Notes under the pieces: generated by a model | Databases searched by the model: none | Seen by the model: the letters and a program-made list of their open reading frames with translations, nothing else | Told to the model about the DNA's origin: nothing | Shown here: positions 62,704 through 64,000 of the stretch, one piece after another | Layout of the letters: each line of letters begins with the position of its first letter | How positions within the stretch are numbered: position 1 is the first letter of the stretch | Translations under genes and position numbers: made by a program | DNA from: Leucobacter sp. CX169 | GTDB taxonomy: Bacteria > Actinomycetota > Actinomycetes > Actinomycetales > Microbacteriaceae | Assembly (NCBI RefSeq): GCF_017161405.1 | Contig: NZ_CP071051.1 | Coordinates: forward strand, 1,922,001-1,986,000 | Direction of reading: 5' to 3' | Length of the DNA stretch: 64,000 nucleotides

Positions 62704-63785
62704 GCGGCTTCCGAGCGTGCAAGACCGAGCACCGACGCGACATCCGCGGTGGACGCGGAGACGATGGTGGGCTGGAACTCCGCACCGTCTGCACGGTGCA
62801 TCGCCCACTGGGGGTCCTTGAGGCCGTGACCGGTCACCGTGATGGCGATCGTCGCACCCTTGAAGTTCTCGCCAGCCTCGGCGCGCTTCAGCAGCCCGGC
62901 AACGCCGGCGGCCGAAGCGGGCTCGACGAACACGCCGACCTCGGCGGAAAGGATGCGGTGAGCCGCGAGGATCTCAGCGTCGGAGACCGCGCCGAAGAAC
63001 CCGTTCGAGTCGTCCCGCGCCGTGAGTGCGAGCTCCCACGAGGCAGGCTTGCCGATGCGGATCGCGGTCGCGATCGTCTCAGGGTTCTCGACGGGAGCGC
63101 CCAGGACGAGCGGGGCCGAGCCCTCTGCCTGGAAGCCGAACATGCGGGGAAGCTTGGTCGCGCGGCCAGCGGCCAGGAACTCGCGGTATCCCCGGTGGTA
63201 GGCGGTGTAGTTGCCCGCGTTGCCGACCGGAATGAAGTGGAAGTCGGGAGCGTCTCCGAGCACGTCTACGACCTCGAATGCGCCCGTCTTCTGCCCCTCG
63301 ATGCGGTCGTTGTTGACCGAGTTCACGAGGTGCACCGGGTAGTCCGCCGAGAGCTCACGAGCAATGTCGAGGCAGTCGTCGAAGTTGCCCTGCACCTGGA
63401 GCAGCTGCGCGTTGTGCGCGACGGCCTGGGCCAGCTTGCCCATGGCGATCTTGCCCTCGGGCACGAGCACGGCGGCGGTGATGCCGGCGTGGGTCGCGTA
63501 GGCGGCGGCGGAGGCAGAGGTGTTACCCGTCGAGGCGCAGATGACAGCCTTCGCGCCGGCCTCGATCGCCTTCGTCATGGCCATGGTCATGCCACGGTCC
63601 TTGAAAGAACCGGTCGGGTTCATGCCCTCGTACTTGATGTACACGTTCGCGCCGGTGCGCTCAGAGAGCGCGCGGGCCGGAATCAGCGGGGTGCCGCCCT
63701 CGCCCAGGGTGACGACAGGTGTCGACTCCGTGACGTCCAGGTGATCGGCGTACTCGCGGATGACTCCGCGCCATAGGTGTGTCAT
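62700..63785 (-). CDS. thrC: Threonine synthase
   Basis: The product is 361 aa, a fold-type II PLP enzyme converting O-phosphohomoserine to threonine. The PLP lysine is in [24 protein letters not shown] binds PLP and [14 protein letters not shown] lines the site. ATG 63785 overlaps the hom stop by 4 nt. It forms the operon hom-thrC-thrB. Confidence 0.96.
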   Translation of the reverse strand: MTHLWRGVIREYADHLDVTESTPVVTLGEGGTPLIPARALSERTGANVYIKYEGMNPTGSFKDRGMTMAMTKAIEAGAKAVICASTGNTSASAAAYATHAGITAAVLVPEGKIAMGKLAQAVAHNAQLLQVQGNFDDCLDIARELSADYPVHLVNSVNNDRIEGQKTGAFEVVDVLGDAPDFHFIPVGNAGNYTAYHRGYREFLAAGRATKLPRMFGFQAEGSAPLVLGAPVENPETIATAIRIGKPASWELALTARDDSNGFFGAVSDAEILAAHRILSAEVGVFVEPASAAGVAGLLKRAEAGENFKGATIAITVTGHGLKDPQWAMHRADGAEFQPTIVSASTADVASVLGLARSEAA

Positions 63786-64000
63786 GAGTTTCCTTCGACT
63801 CGCAGAACGCTGGTCACTTGCGAGACCACGGCGCTCGCCTCCAGCGCGGAGACAGTGGCCGCAAGGGCCGACTCACGCGCGGTGTGGGTTCCGATAACTA
63901 GCGTAGCCGTTCCGTGCGCGTCACGCGGCACGGACTGCTCGACGCTCGCAGCGCTCGCACCGTTTTCTGCCAGGATCCCGGCGACCGTCGCGAGTACGCC
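63782..64000 (-). CDS. hom: Homoserine dehydrogenase, C-terminal part only
   Basis: The last 72 codons are visible before the window ends. They encode an ACT regulatory domain ([35 protein letters not shown]), typical of the threonine-inhibited Gram-positive enzyme that reduces aspartate semialdehyde. It overlaps thrC by 4 nt. Confidence 0.9.
   Translation of the reverse strand, partial: GVLATVAGILAENGASAASVEQSVPRDAHGTATLVIGTHTARESALAATVSALEASAVVSQVTSVLRVEGNS

Overview
The window is high-GC DNA (about two thirds G+C by eye) with many GTG starts, 1-8 nt gene overlaps and few intergenic gaps. It is an actinobacterial chromosome. An S-(hydroxymethyl)mycothiol dehydrogenase, a MetP/MetS methionine-alanine importer and the order hom-thrC-thrB-rho-prfA ... 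prmC-tsaC-wecA-atpIBEFHAGDC point to Microbacteriaceae, plausibly Leucobacter; the genus is an inference. There is no phage, transposase, CRISPR array or rRNA. One tRNA (Gln, UUG) is present.

Layout. 1-1405: glmU (its 3' end is cut by the window edge) behind a tRNA-Gln gene. 1.5-20.6 kb is an accessory metabolic region: MarR regulator, amidase, TetR regulator with a palindromic operator, two paralogous CycA-type amino-acid permeases flanking a LysR regulator and an Orn/Lys/Arg-decarboxylase-fold enzyme, a glutaryl-CoA-dehydrogenase-like flavoprotein facing a TetR gene coupled to a sarcosine-oxidase-like flavoprotein, an acetamidase/formamidase, and an operon of a diaminopimelate-decarboxylase-like enzyme plus a polar amino-acid ABC importer, divergent from a PucR-type activator across a perfect 7-2-7 palindrome. 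The theme is uptake, decarboxylation, oxidation and deamidation of amino acids or amines, with a separate regulator for each module.

20.6-34.6 kb: mycothiol-dependent formaldehyde oxidation (mscR plus an MBL hydrolase), an ABC-F ATPase, an unusual membrane-anchored lipase, a DsbA/FrnE oxidoreductase coupled to a 39-residue Cys-rich ORF, then housekeeping genes (ispE, rsmA, tatD, metG, nagB) and metPS. 34.6-43 kb: a PdxR/MocR-like regulator that has lost its PLP lysine, divergent from pdxS; an orphan DNA methyltransferase; a VOC protein; a DtxR/MntR regulator; OsmC; gabT; L-asparaginase; a PP2C phosphatase and YaaA.

44-64 kb, almost all on the minus strand, is the core block: the complete F1Fo ATP synthase operon preceded by prmC, tsaC and wecA, and further upstream hom (partial), thrC, thrB, rho and prfA. 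Between prfA and prmC sits an extra segment with cysK, cysE, an MFS transporter and a GNAT acetyltransferase. Strong hairpins end most units, and a short palindrome centred on GGATCC recurs through the window.
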